From: Bordetella petrii
Lineage (GTDB): Bacteria; Pseudomonadota; Gammaproteobacteria; Burkholderiales; Burkholderiaceae_B
Direction of reading: 5' to 3'
DNA length: 64,000 nt
NCBI RefSeq assembly: GCF_017356245.1
Contig: NZ_JAFMZZ010000004.1
Coordinates: forward strand, 218,741 to 282,740
Below, piece after piece: positions 25,168 to 33,863 of the stretch. Each line of letters begins with the position of its first letter. Position 1 is the stretch's first letter. Made by a program: the position numbers and the translations under genes. The notes beneath the pieces were generated by a model that was given only the letters and a program-made list of their open reading frames with translations, had not been told where the DNA came from and made no database searches.

Positions 25168-26655
25168 ATGCACAAGAAGCCAGGTTTCCTGCTTGCCGCC
25201 CTGATCGGCCTGTTGTGGTGCCTGAACGCGCACGCGCAATACACCGTGCAGTCAATGCCCAACCCCAAAAACCAGGGCAACGACCATTACGTCAGCGACC
25301 CCGACGGCAATCTGGACAGCAATACGCGCGCGCAGCTGGATGCCATCAGCGCCGGCATCGAACACGCCAACGGCAGCGAATTCGCCATCGTGATCGTGAA
25401 CGACTACCAGGGCGACAGCGATTTCGACTTCGCGCTGGATCTGTTCACGCACTGGGGCATCGGCAAGCAAGGCAGCAACAACGGCCTGCTGCTGTTCCTG
25501 GCCATGGACAGGCACGAGTACCGCTTCATCAGCGGGTACGGGGTGGAAGGCATCCTGCCCGACGCGCTGCTGAAACAGATCGGCGAAACCTACCTGGTGC
25601 CGTACCTGAAAGACGGCAACACCGACATGGCCGTGCTGGCCGCCGCCAAGGCGGTCGAAAGCGTATTCCTGTCGCCATCGCATCAGGTGGAACTGGCCAG
25701 CCTGCAGGCATACCGGCCCACCTTCTGGAACCGGCACGCCGCCGCACTGGAACAGACCTTCTATGTGCTGGCCGCCTTCGCCGTCGGGTTCGGCTGGATG
25801 AGCCTGGCGCGCCGCAGAGTGCTGAAAAAATTCGCCGTCAAGACGGCGCCCTATAAATCCCATTCCTTCTGGTTCGCGCTATTCGCCTTTCTGTTCGCGC
25901 TGTTTCTCAGCTTGTTTGTATTCGTGTTTCTGGAAGTGGTCGACCGCGTCTACCAGTTCAACAACCTGCCCGGCTTTGCCGCCGCATTCGGGTCGCTGCT
26001 GCTGCTGTTTCACTATTATGGAAGCAACGAATTCCTGAAGAAGAGCACGCGCGACAAGAAAACCGGCCTGGACATGCAGGTTGCCTTCACCCGCCTGAGC
26101 CTGCTGCCGCTGCTGCTGGCCCCGCTGGCCTACAAGGGGTATTACAACCTGGCCCGCAATAGCAGAAATTCGCGCCTGCGCGCCGTGCCGCCGGCCGCGG
26201 CCGGCCGCTGGGTTCGCGTCAACCGCGACGATATCAAGCGCGCCGACATGAAGCAGTACCTGACCGAACAGCAGCTGCAGGAAGAAAAACTGGGCGCCAG
26301 GTCCTACGAAATCTGGCGCGACCAGGAAACCGGCCAGACGCACATCGCCGGCTTCGACGGAGAAAAAATCGCGCGATACGGGGTTTGCCCCAAATGCCAC
26401 GGGCGGACCCTGCAAGAACCCGCGATCAAAGTGCGCAAGCGGTCGACGCGCACCCAGGCCGGAACAGGAGAGCGCATGCAGGAATGCGCTTTCTGCGACT
26501 ACAAGATATCGCTGGGAATGGTGGCGCTTGCCAAGCTGCAGAGCAGCAGCAGGTCTTCTTCCTCCGGTGGTTCCGGGGGCGGAGGAAACAGCAGCTCTGG
26601 CGGCAGCTTCGGCGGCGGGTCCAGCGGCGGGGGTGGGGCCGGAGGCAAATGGTAA
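25168..26655 (+). CDS. TPM-domain membrane protein with C-terminal zinc ribbon and Gly/Ser-rich tail
   Basis: A 495-residue protein. A signal peptide (about residues 1-26, ending AHAQ) is followed by a TPM domain (about 40-175) with the pattern GSEFAIVIVNDYQGDSDFDFA and ISGYGVEGILPDALL. Hydrophobic segments lie near 197-213, 232-256, 268-285 and 312-328, so the TPM domain would be periplasmic. A four-cysteine zinc-ribbon-like module has Cys407/410 (CPKC) and Cys440/443 (CAFC). The tail is rich in Gly and Ser and ends GGKW, as in YgcG-type proteins. The family is linked to protein quality control or phosphatase activity, but the role here is unknown. It starts 23 bases after the LysR stop, perhaps by read-through. 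Confidence 0.75.
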   Translation: MHKKPGFLLAALIGLLWCLNAHAQYTVQSMPNPKNQGNDHYVSDPDGNLDSNTRAQLDAISAGIEHANGSEFAIVIVNDYQGDSDFDFALDLFTHWGIGKQGSNNGLLLFLAMDRHEYRFISGYGVEGILPDALLKQIGETYLVPYLKDGNTDMAVLAAAKAVESVFLSPSHQVELASLQAYRPTFWNRHAAALEQTFYVLAAFAVGFGWMSLARRRVLKKFAVKTAPYKSHSFWFALFAFLFALFLSLFVFVFLEVVDRVYQFNNLPGFAAAFGSLLLLFHYYGSNEFLKKSTRDKKTGLDMQVAFTRLSLLPLLLAPLAYKGYYNLARNSRNSRLRAVPPAAAGRWVRVNRDDIKRADMKQYLTEQQLQEEKLGARSYEIWRDQETGQTHIAGFDGEKIARYGVCPKCHGRTLQEPAIKVRKRSTRTQAGTGERMQECAFCDYKISLGMVALAKLQSSSRSSSSGGSGGGGNSSSGGSFGGGSSGGGGAGGKW

Positions 26656-26929
26656 GGTCCGGGCCCCTGGCGGACACAAGCATCGCCCACCCCGGCATCA
26701 GGCGCTTGCCCGCCCCGCCGCTTTCCTTTCACTGACGCTCCTGAAGCCCCCGCGCGCCGCGCCTTCCAGCGCGTCTTGAGGGGGCTCGGCACCATTTTCA
26801 GTATTTACCCGGATGGACGAATAGCGGTATTGCCGCATCGCGGACATTATTATTAGTAATTCTAATTGTATTAGAACAACTATTCCGAAAACTTCTTTTT
26901 GTTCTTAAGCTTCCACGGAACTCCACGCC
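26656..26929. other. 274-base intergenic interval upstream of the LysR-lyase-ABC operon
   Basis: The longest gene-free stretch. The first half is GC-rich and holds an imperfect stem AGCCCCC/GGGGGCT (26745-26751 with 26780-26786), which may end transcription of the TPM gene but has no T-run. The second half turns AT-rich and carries the dyad at 26860-26876, and is the only plausible promoter region for the downstream eight-gene operon. No ORF with family features was seen. Confidence 0.5.
26860..26876. promoter_or_regulatory. Inverted repeat TTCTAAT-TGT-ATTAGAA upstream of the operon regulator
   Basis: A perfect seven-base dyad with a three-base centre, 53 bases upstream of the LysR start at 26930, in a locally AT-rich stretch. 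It is probably the binding site of this LysR protein. As the LysR gene is the first cistron, the site would control the whole operon. Confidence 0.45.
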
Positions 26930-27907
26930 ATGCAAGAAAACCGCCCCATCGACATGCAAGCACTTCGCGTCTTCCTTGCCACCGCCCAGGACTGCAACAT
27001 GTCCAAAGCGGCCGTGCGCCTGGGCATCACGCAGTCCGCGGTTTCCCAATCCGTTCGAATGCTGGAAGACAGCTTCGGAACACCGCTGCTCAACCGGTCG
27101 GCGCGTCCGCTCACGCTGACGGCTGCGGGAATGGCATTGTTCAATCGGGGCAGGGTGCTGATGGAAGAGGCATTGACCCTGCGCGGCGTGGTTATCGAGG
27201 CTGCCCAGGGCATCAAGCCCAGTTTGCGGGTCGGGCTGGTCGACTCCTTCGCCGCCACATGCGGCACCGCATTTGTCCGGCAACTGCTTCGAAATACCGC
27301 CCAGCTATCCGTGCGTTCCGGCTTGTCGCCAAACCTCGGCGAGGCACTCTCCCGCCGTGAACTCGATTTGGTCATCTCTTCGCGCTCCCTCGATCTGGAA
27401 GGCATGGCGAACCGCACCCTGATGACCGAGAAGTTTTTCCTGATCGCGCCCAAAGAAGCGCCCGTTTGCCGGTCAGCCGCGGATATAGCGGCGCTTGCCC
27501 GGGCGCTGCCCATCGTGCGTTTCAACCAGCAATCTCATTTGGGCGAACAAGTTGATAGTGCATTGCGGCGCGTCGGCCTCAATCCGCCTCGCCGCCTCGA
27601 AGTAGAAACAGCCGACACGCTGACCTCGATGGTGGCAGGCGGTCTCGGCTGGGCGGTGACAACACCGTTATGCCTTTTGCAAGGAGCCCGCTCGGCACCC
27701 GCCGTACGGCAGGACTTCGTCGCCGACCTGAATGTCGAACGAAAGCTCTACCTGCATTTCCGGAAGGGCGAGTACGGATCATTGGGGCGCGAGACTTTCG
27801 ATACGGTCTGCCATGTACTGGAAAGCCAGACCAAAGCCGAGTTGAAGGCTATTAATCCCATCTTGTGCAATCTCATCGAAATACATTCCTGGAGCGAAGA
27901 TGCTTGA
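26930..27907 (+). CDS. LysR-family regulator, first cistron of the lyase/ABC operon
   Basis: A 325-residue LysR protein. The helix-turn-helix is in residues about 6-66 (LRVFLATAQDCNMSKAAVRLGITQSAVSQSVRMLE), followed by an effector domain. Unlike the other regulators here it runs in the same direction as its presumed targets. Its last eight bases overlap the lyase start at 27900, so it is translationally coupled to the pathway genes. This implies autoregulation of the whole operon through the upstream dyad. The ligand may be an aspartate-derived or aminopolycarboxylate compound by context. Confidence 0.88.
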   Translation: MQENRPIDMQALRVFLATAQDCNMSKAAVRLGITQSAVSQSVRMLEDSFGTPLLNRSARPLTLTAAGMALFNRGRVLMEEALTLRGVVIEAAQGIKPSLRVGLVDSFAATCGTAFVRQLLRNTAQLSVRSGLSPNLGEALSRRELDLVISSRSLDLEGMANRTLMTEKFFLIAPKEAPVCRSAADIAALARALPIVRFNQQSHLGEQVDSALRRVGLNPPRRLEVETADTLTSMVAGGLGWAVTTPLCLLQGARSAPAVRQDFVADLNVERKLYLHFRKGEYGSLGRETFDTVCHVLESQTKAELKAINPILCNLIEIHSWSEDA

Positions 27908-29303
27908 CCCCCTAGACAGCCTGCGGACGGAATCCGACTATCTGGGCACCGTCCAGATCCCCTGCGATGCCCTGTACGGCGTGAACACCGTCCGAGGCGT
28001 TGACAACCTGACGGTATCGCAGCGGCCCATCGGTTCTGAACGGGAACTCGTGCGTGCCTTCGCGTTCTGCAAATGGGCGGCGGCCCTGGCCAATCGCGAT
28101 CTGGGGGTACTGGACGACGTCCAATGCGACGCCCTCGTGCAAGCATGCAAGGAACTCGCCGAGGGGCAATACGACGCCTCCATGATGGTGGACTTCCTGG
28201 AAGGATCCGGCGGCACCTCGTCAAATATGAACGTCAACGAGGTGTTGGCCAATCGCGCCCAGCAGCTGCTTGGCGGCCAACCCGGCGTCTACGACCGCGT
28301 GCATCCGAACGACCACGTCAACCGTTCGCAATCCACCAACGATGTCTACCCGGCGGCCATGAAGATCGCGGCCTATGCCCTGCTCGCGCCGATGATCGAA
28401 GAAGTGCGTCTGCTGGCGGCCAGCCTGCGGCGCAAGGCCGCCGAATTCCGCGATGTCCTGCACCTGGGCCGGACCTGCCTGCAGGACGCCCAACCCATGA
28501 CGCTGGGCCAGCTCTTCGGTGGCTACACGGCGCTGGCCGAACGCCTGGCGGCGGAACTCGAGCGTGTCCGCGACGACCTGCGCGCGCTGCCCTTGGGCGG
28601 TACGGCGATCGGCACGGGTTTCGGCGCTCCCAAGGGCTATAAGGCCCGCGTATACGCCCATCTGGTCCAGCTCACCGAAGTGGACTTCCAGCCTGCGGGC
28701 GACGCCTTCGACGCCATGCAGAACCTGGACACATTCACGCGGGTCTCGGCCGAGCTGCGTACCTGCGCGACGTCGCTGGGCAAGATCGCATCCGACCTGA
28801 TCCTGCTGTCTTCCGGCCCCAACGGCGGCCTGGCCGAACTGGAGCTGCCCGCCGTGCAGGCGGGGTCGTCGATCATGCCGGGCAAGATCAATCCGGTACT
28901 GCCCATGGCGATCGTGCAGATCGGCTTCGCGGTCACGGGCAACGACGTCTGTATTGCCCAGGCCAACCAGGCCGGGCAACTGGAGATCAATCATTTCGAG
29001 CCCGTCGTCGCCGACCGCCTGTACGACTCGATCCGGCTGCTGCGCAACGGCGTGCGCCTCTTCCGCGAGAAGTGCGTCGACGGCATCCGCGCCAACGTCG
29101 CGGCCAACGAACGGCATCTGCTGCAATCCACCGCCATCGCCACCGCGCTGATCCCGACCTTGGGCTACGCCAAGGTCAGCGCCATGGTGCGCCAGGCCAC
29201 CGCAAAGCACCTGAACCTGCTGGACGTACTGCAACAACAGGGCCTGCTTGCCCGCGAGCAGGCCATCGCGCTCACCCGGGAGTCCACCGCCATCGACCGC
29301 TGA
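27900..29303 (+). CDS. Aspartase/fumarase-superfamily C-N lyase
   Basis: A 467-residue member of the aspartase/fumarase superfamily, which splits succinyl compounds to fumarate plus an amine. Conserved regions in order are RTESDYLGTVQIPCDALYGVNTVRG, GSGGTSSNMNVNEVLANRA near residue 102, HVNRSQSTNDVYP near 140, HLGRTCLQDAQPMTLGQ near 188 and the flexible catalytic loop GSSIMPGKINPVLP near 323 with the base serine. Overall shape is aspartase-like, but the loop reads MPGKINPVLPMAIV where aspartases have MPAKVNPVVPEVV, so a larger N-substituted aspartate is possible. Its place beside an MmgE/PrpD protein and an amino-acid ABC importer suggests an iminodisuccinate-type lyase. Starts inside the LysR gene. 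Confidence 0.85.
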   Translation: MLDPLDSLRTESDYLGTVQIPCDALYGVNTVRGVDNLTVSQRPIGSERELVRAFAFCKWAAALANRDLGVLDDVQCDALVQACKELAEGQYDASMMVDFLEGSGGTSSNMNVNEVLANRAQQLLGGQPGVYDRVHPNDHVNRSQSTNDVYPAAMKIAAYALLAPMIEEVRLLAASLRRKAAEFRDVLHLGRTCLQDAQPMTLGQLFGGYTALAERLAAELERVRDDLRALPLGGTAIGTGFGAPKGYKARVYAHLVQLTEVDFQPAGDAFDAMQNLDTFTRVSAELRTCATSLGKIASDLILLSSGPNGGLAELELPAVQAGSSIMPGKINPVLPMAIVQIGFAVTGNDVCIAQANQAGQLEINHFEPVVADRLYDSIRLLRNGVRLFREKCVDGIRANVAANERHLLQSTAIATALIPTLGYAKVSAMVRQATAKHLNLLDVLQQQGLLAREQAIALTRESTAIDR

Positions 29304-29348
29304 GCTCCTTCCTTCTGGCCCTGAACATTTCGACAACGGAGACAAACC

Positions 29349-30179
29349 ATGAAGAAGACCTTTTCGATCCTGCTGGCCGCCGCGGCCACCGCGGGCATAC
29401 TGAGCGCCGGCCAGGCGCATGCGCAAAGCGCGGTGCTTGACCGCGTCAAGAGCACGGGCGTGCTGCGCGTGGGCGTCAAGACCGACTACCGCCCCTTCGG
29501 CTTCCTCGACCCGAGCGGCAAGATCGTCGGCCTCGAGCCCGACCTGGCCGCGGACATGGCCAAGCGCCTGGACGCGCGCCTGGAGCTGGTGCCGGTACAG
29601 ACCGCGAACCGCATCGAGTTCCTGCAGCAGGGCCGCATCGATCTGATGATTGCAACCATGTCTGTCAACGAGCAGCGGCGCAAGGTCGTCGGTGTCATAG
29701 AGCCCTTCTATTATGCCGGCGGAACCGGCCTGCTGATCCGCAAGAACGCGGGCATCAAGACGTGGAAAGACCTGGACGGAAAACCGATTTGCGGCACACA
29801 GGGCGCCTACTACAACCGCGGCGTCGCGCAGAAATACGGCGCGCGGATTGTCGCCTTTCCCGGCAATGTCGAAGCACAGAATGCCCTGTTGACCGGTTCT
29901 TGCATCGGCTTCGTGCAGGACAGCACGCTGCTGGCCTCGATCCTGGCAAGCGGCGATGCCAGATGGGCGGAATACGAAATGCCCCTGCCGGTGGAAGACA
30001 TCACGCCCTGGGCGATCGCCGTACCGCTGGATGAGCGCGACAAGGCCTACGGCGACTTCGCCCGGAAGACCGTGGCCGACTGGCACCGCTCGGGCCTGCT
30101 GATTTCCCTTGAGAAGAAATGGGGGCTGCCGGCGACCGGCTTCCTGAAAGACGAGCAAGCCAAGGCGAAGTCGCAATGA
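29349..30179 (+). CDS. Family 3 amino-acid ABC transporter substrate-binding protein
   Basis: A 276-residue periplasmic receptor with signal peptide MKKTFSILLAAAATAGILSAGQAHAQ. The family 3 N-lobe has VLRVGVKTDYRPFGFLDPSGK, GLEPDLAADMAKRL and the ligand region IDLMIATMSVNEQRR. Such proteins bind polar or acidic amino acids and deliver them to His/Gln-type ABC permeases. The cognate permeases and ATPase are encoded at 31567-33863, with the MmgE/PrpD gene inserted between. Its TGA stop overlaps the ATG of that gene (ATGA, 30176-30179). The ligand is presumably the substrate of the lyase. Confidence 0.9.
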   Translation: MKKTFSILLAAAATAGILSAGQAHAQSAVLDRVKSTGVLRVGVKTDYRPFGFLDPSGKIVGLEPDLAADMAKRLDARLELVPVQTANRIEFLQQGRIDLMIATMSVNEQRRKVVGVIEPFYYAGGTGLLIRKNAGIKTWKDLDGKPICGTQGAYYNRGVAQKYGARIVAFPGNVEAQNALLTGSCIGFVQDSTLLASILASGDARWAEYEMPLPVEDITPWAIAVPLDERDKAYGDFARKTVADWHRSGLLISLEKKWGLPATGFLKDEQAKAKSQ

Positions 30180-31567
30180 CCGCTATCCGCAACGAGCCTA
30201 CGGACTTGGAAAGCCGTATCGCCCGCTGGGTTGTCGGACTTTCGCTGGCGGATATCCCCAAGCCCGCACTGGCCGTCGCGCGTGCCTGCATAACCGATGG
30301 ATTGGGGGTCATGCTGGCGGGCAGCACCACCGCCGTGTTCGCGCAAAGCGCGATGCTGCCCCGCCTGGCCGGCGAATGCTGCCTGGCCGACGGCTCTGCC
30401 CGGGTGGATGCCCGCTCGGCTGCGCAAAGCAACGGCGCCGCCGGGCACGCGCTGGATTTCGACGACACGTGCTATGCCGGCATCGTCCACGGCACCGCCG
30501 CGGTGCTGCCCGCCGTTCTGGCGGCAGCGCAAGAGGCCGATGCCGATGGCGCCCGGCTGCTGGAGGCATTCGTGGCCGGCGTCGAGACCGAGTATGCGCT
30601 GGGCCTGGCACTCACGGACAGCCTGTACGAGCGCGGCTTCTGGGCGACGGCAACACTGGGCGTCATTGGCGCCGCGGCCGGGGCGGCAAAACTGCTGGGG
30701 CTCGATGCCCGGGCAACGGCCAATGCCATCCGCCTGGCAGCCAACCAGCCGATGGGCCTGCGCGTCACGCACGGCGCAAACGCCAAACCCTACCTATGCG
30801 GCGTGGCGGCGCGCACCGGCGTGGAAGCCGCCTACGCGGCCCGGGCCGGCATCGCCGGCCAGCCGGGCACCTTCGAACGCCCGCGCGGCTATGCCGGCGC
30901 GCTCAACGGCGGCGTGCTCGACACTCGCGCCATCGAGATGCTGGGATCGCGCTACGCCTTGGTCGACCCGGGTGTCGCATTCAAGCTTCGCCCCATGTGC
31001 TCGGCCATGCAGGCCGCGGTCGAAGCCGTGATCGCGTTGCGCGCCGAGCACGACTGGACGGCCGCGCAGGTCGAATCCGTGACCTGCCATGGCACTCCGC
31101 TGGTGGTTGCCAGCCTGCCTTATCGCTATCCTTCCCAGCCCAGCGAAGCGCAGTTCTGCATGCCGTTCTCGATCGCTTGCACACTGCTGCACGGCGACGT
31201 GCGGATCGAACACTTGAACGACGCGACCTTGGCGGACCCCATCCTGCAGCGGCTGATGCAGCGCGTCCAGCTGCTGGAAGACCAGGCGCTGGCGCCGCCC
31301 GGACAAGCCTGCGCCTGCCCGGAAGCCGCCCGCGTCGAGATCCGCCTGGCCGATGGCCGTTGCCTGTCGCACACCGTCCTGGCCGCCGAGGGCATGCCGC
31401 AACGGCCCGCATCCGAACACACCATGCACGAGAAGTTCATGGCTTGCGCCCTTTATGCGCTGGCGCCTGAACAGGCCCGGGCGCTCTGGGATTTCTTGCA
31501 GCGCCTGGAGCACCAGCCCGGTGTCCGCCGGCTATTGACCCGTACGCCCAGCGCCAGGAGCACCTGA
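30176..31567 (+). CDS. MmgE/PrpD-family protein (candidate epimerase)
   Basis: A 463-residue MmgE/PrpD protein. The ATG at 30176 overlaps the receptor stop; the frame is open upstream only as a shadow. Family segments are LGVMLAGS near residue 40, AAQSNGAAGHALDFDDTCYAGIVHGTAA near 80, GVETEYALGLAL near 135, ATLGVIGAAAGAAKLLGLD near 160 and FKLRPMCSAMQAAVEA near 270. The family includes 2-methylcitrate dehydratase, cis-aconitate decarboxylase and iminodisuccinate epimerase. With no methylcitrate genes here, and with an aspartase-like lyase and an amino-acid importer on either side, the epimerase role is the best fit. One-base overlap with the permease start follows. Confidence 0.82.
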   Translation: MTAIRNEPTDLESRIARWVVGLSLADIPKPALAVARACITDGLGVMLAGSTTAVFAQSAMLPRLAGECCLADGSARVDARSAAQSNGAAGHALDFDDTCYAGIVHGTAAVLPAVLAAAQEADADGARLLEAFVAGVETEYALGLALTDSLYERGFWATATLGVIGAAAGAAKLLGLDARATANAIRLAANQPMGLRVTHGANAKPYLCGVAARTGVEAAYAARAGIAGQPGTFERPRGYAGALNGGVLDTRAIEMLGSRYALVDPGVAFKLRPMCSAMQAAVEAVIALRAEHDWTAAQVESVTCHGTPLVVASLPYRYPSQPSEAQFCMPFSIACTLLHGDVRIEHLNDATLADPILQRLMQRVQLLEDQALAPPGQACACPEAARVEIRLADGRCLSHTVLAAEGMPQRPASEHTMHEKFMACALYALAPEQARALWDFLQRLEHQPGVRRLLTRTPSARST

Positions 31568-32304
31568 TGGACATCGCAGCATTCTTTTCAGGCCTGAACG
31601 ATTCGCAGGGCATCAATCTGTCGATCTTCTACGACGACTACCATCGCGGCCTCTTCCTCGAGGGCATGCTCTATACCGCATGGCTATCGATCGCCTCCGT
31701 TGCGGGCAGCCTGCTGGTCGGCGCGCTGGGCGCTTATCTGCAGTACTCGGGCGGCGCCTGGGCACAGCGGCTGGTCAACGGCTACGTGCACGCCTTTCGC
31801 AACACGCCGCCGCTGATCCAGCTGTACTTCTTCTATTTCGCACTCGGCCCTACGCTGAACGGGCTGCTGCCAGGCATGCAACCGGCGGTCAGCAACGTTA
31901 CATGGGCCATTGTCTCTCTCACCCTGTATGCGGGCGCCTTCAACGTCGAGATCTTCCGCGCGGGCATCGAGGCCGTGCCGCGCTCCACCATCGAAGCCGC
32001 CGACGCGCTCGGCATGAACGACAGGCAGATCTTCAGGCGTATCGTCCTGCCCCTATCCGTTCGAATCAGCCTGACCGGCCTGACCAACAATCTGGTCAAT
32101 CTCATCAAGACCACGACCAACGCCTTCGCCATCGCGGTACCCGAAGTGCTGTACGCCTCTTCCCAGATCTGGTCAGAAAGCCTGAACGCGCTTGAGATGA
32201 TGGTAGTGCTGCTGATGTTCTTCATGCTTGTGATCGGAGCCTTCACATGGTTGATGAGAATGCTGGAGCGAACCATCGCCGTACCGGGATGGGGAAACGC
32301 ATGA
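31567..32304 (+). CDS. Amino-acid ABC transporter permease (HisMQ type)
   Basis: A 245-residue inner-membrane permease. Hydrophobic helices are near residues 30-52, 68-90, 95-112, 190-215 and 218-235. The EAA-type loop near residues 137-160 reads EAADALGMNDRQIFRRIVLPLSVR, and AFRNTPPLIQLYFFYFAL is typical of polar amino-acid permeases. It starts within the stop of the MmgE/PrpD gene (TGATG) and its stop overlaps the second permease start (ATGA), so the pair is co-translated into the heterodimeric channel. Confidence 0.9.
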   Translation: MDIAAFFSGLNDSQGINLSIFYDDYHRGLFLEGMLYTAWLSIASVAGSLLVGALGAYLQYSGGAWAQRLVNGYVHAFRNTPPLIQLYFFYFALGPTLNGLLPGMQPAVSNVTWAIVSLTLYAGAFNVEIFRAGIEAVPRSTIEAADALGMNDRQIFRRIVLPLSVRISLTGLTNNLVNLIKTTTNAFAIAVPEVLYASSQIWSESLNALEMMVVLLMFFMLVIGAFTWLMRMLERTIAVPGWGNA

Positions 32305-33086
32305 CACTGAAACACTCGATCAAGCGCCATCGCCGGCCATCCGGCCTGGCAAGCGCGGCAGTGCTGTCGTTGTCGCTGCCGCTGGCCGCGCAAGCCAGCG
32401 AGGCCGCCGAACCGGGCATCGCCGCGCTGGCCAAATGGATTCCCCTGCTCCTGAAAGGCTTCGCCGTGGATGTGGGCATCAGCGTGGCGGCCATGGCGAT
32501 CGGCACCGTGCTGGGCGCCCTGCTCGGCATCGGGCAGGTCTCGCAACTTTCCTTCATGCGCAGGCTGTCCGGCTGGATCACGCAATTCTTTCGAAATGCG
32601 CCCTGGCTCGTGCTGCTGTTCTTCTGCGTGCTGCTGCTGCCTTACCAGATCCAGCTCTTCGGCTGGAGCATCCCGTTCCCCGCATCGGTCAAAGGCATTC
32701 TTGGCCTGATGCTGCCGGTAATGGGAAATGTCTCGGAGATCGTGCGCGGCGGCATCCAGTCGCTGCCGTCCGGCCAATGGGAAGCCGCCAACGCGCTGGC
32801 CTTCAGCCGCGGGCAGACCTTGCGCATGATCATCCTGCCACAAGCCGTCAAACGCATGGTGCCGCCCTGGATGAACATCTATGCGGTGCTGATGATGGCG
32901 ACGCCGCTGGTTTCCATCGTGGGCGTGGAAGACAGCGTCACAGTGGCGCGGGCCGTGCTCTCGGCCGAAAACAGCACCGCCTTGCTGATGCCGGTGTATG
33001 GCCTGCTGCTGGTACTTTTCTTCGCCTACTGCTATCCGATTGCGCGCTGGACGCGCAGGCTCGAGAAGCGCTATGCGATCGCCTGA
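32301..33086 (+). CDS. Amino-acid ABC transporter permease with signal-peptide-like N-terminus
   Basis: A 261-residue HisMQ-type permease. The start at 32301 overlaps the first permease stop. The permease core begins near residue 45 (WIPLLLKGFAVDVGISVAAMAIG), with FFRNAPWLVLLFFCVLLLP near 95 and the EAA-type loop EAANALAFSRGQTLRMIILPQAVK near 160. The first 40 residues are unusual: a basic start, a hydrophobic stretch and LAAQASEA resemble a cleavable signal peptide, absent from the partner permease. They may be a genuine extra signal or a remnant of a fused receptor. Works with the ATPase at 33108. Confidence 0.87.
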   Translation: MTLKHSIKRHRRPSGLASAAVLSLSLPLAAQASEAAEPGIAALAKWIPLLLKGFAVDVGISVAAMAIGTVLGALLGIGQVSQLSFMRRLSGWITQFFRNAPWLVLLFFCVLLLPYQIQLFGWSIPFPASVKGILGLMLPVMGNVSEIVRGGIQSLPSGQWEAANALAFSRGQTLRMIILPQAVKRMVPPWMNIYAVLMMATPLVSIVGVEDSVTVARAVLSAENSTALLMPVYGLLLVLFFAYCYPIARWTRRLEKRYAIA

Positions 33087-33107
33087 CATCGATAATCCGA
33101 GGAGACA

Positions 33108-33863
33108 ATGATGACCCAGAACGGCCAAGACGCAATCGTCCACATCGATGGCGTCAAGAAGGCATTCGGCGACAACCAGGTGCTGCGGGGCGTCTCGATG
33201 ACCGTACGCAAGGGCGAGGCCGTCGCCCTGATCGGCCCGTCGGGCTCGGGGAAATCCACCTTGCTGCGTTGTATCAACGGGCTGGTGGCGCCCGACTCGG
33301 GGAAAATCCTGGCGGCCGGACACGCGGTGCATGCGCTGGCGGACAACGCGAAGCGCATCGCCCTGCGCAAGGACGTCTGCATGGTGTTCCAGCAGTACAA
33401 CCTGTTCCCGCACATGACGGTGCTGCAGAACATCATGCTGGCCCCGGTCGAAGTGCTGAAGCAAGACCCCGGCGAAGTACGCGAACGGGCCATCGCGCTA
33501 CTGGCCAAGGTCCGGCTGACGGGCAAGGAAAACGCCTACCCCGGCCACTTGTCGGGGGGCCAGCAACAGCGTGTGGCCATCGCCCGTGCGCTGGCCATGC
33601 GGCCCAGCGTGATGCTGTTCGACGAAGTCACCGCGGCGCTCGATCCCGAAACGGTCAAGGAAGTGCTGCACACCATCCGCGACCTTGTGCAAGAAGGCAT
33701 GACATGCATCCTGGTCACCCACGAAATGGGGTTTGCACGCGAAGTCGCGCATCAGGTGTACTTCACCGATAAAGGCCTGATCGTCGAGCATGGCGCGCCG
33801 GGCCAGTTCTTCGATGCGCCGCAAGATCCGCGCACGCGCGAGTTTCTGGGGCACGTATTGTGA
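33108..33863 (+). CDS. Polar amino-acid ABC transporter ATP-binding protein (GlnQ type)
   Basis: A 251-residue ABC ATPase. Walker A is GPSGSGKST near residue 41, the Q-loop is VFQQYNLFPHMTVLQN near 90, the signature is LSGGQQQRVAIARAL near 144, Walker B is VMLFDEVTAALDPE near 164 and the H-loop is CILVTHEMGF near 198. It energises import through the two permeases upstream. A GGAG site lies just before the ATG. The stop overlaps the GTG start of the deacylase gene (GTGA), extending the operon. Confidence 0.93.
   Translation: MMTQNGQDAIVHIDGVKKAFGDNQVLRGVSMTVRKGEAVALIGPSGSGKSTLLRCINGLVAPDSGKILAAGHAVHALADNAKRIALRKDVCMVFQQYNLFPHMTVLQNIMLAPVEVLKQDPGEVRERAIALLAKVRLTGKENAYPGHLSGGQQQRVAIARALAMRPSVMLFDEVTAALDPETVKEVLHTIRDLVQEGMTCILVTHEMGFAREVAHQVYFTDKGLIVEHGAPGQFFDAPQDPRTREFLGHVL

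Noticed and set aside
26745..26786. Considered as an intrinsic terminator of the TPM gene
   Set aside because: Arms of only seven bases with a large loop and no T-run; kept as a possible weak structure only.
28221..30176. A 651-codon minus-strand frame opposite the lyase and ABC receptor
   Set aside because: It is antisense to two well-supported genes and shows no recognisable domain.
30176..31567. Considered as 2-methylcitrate dehydratase (PrpD)
   Set aside because: No prpB, prpC or acn-type partner is present, and the context is an amino-acid importer with an aspartase-type lyase.
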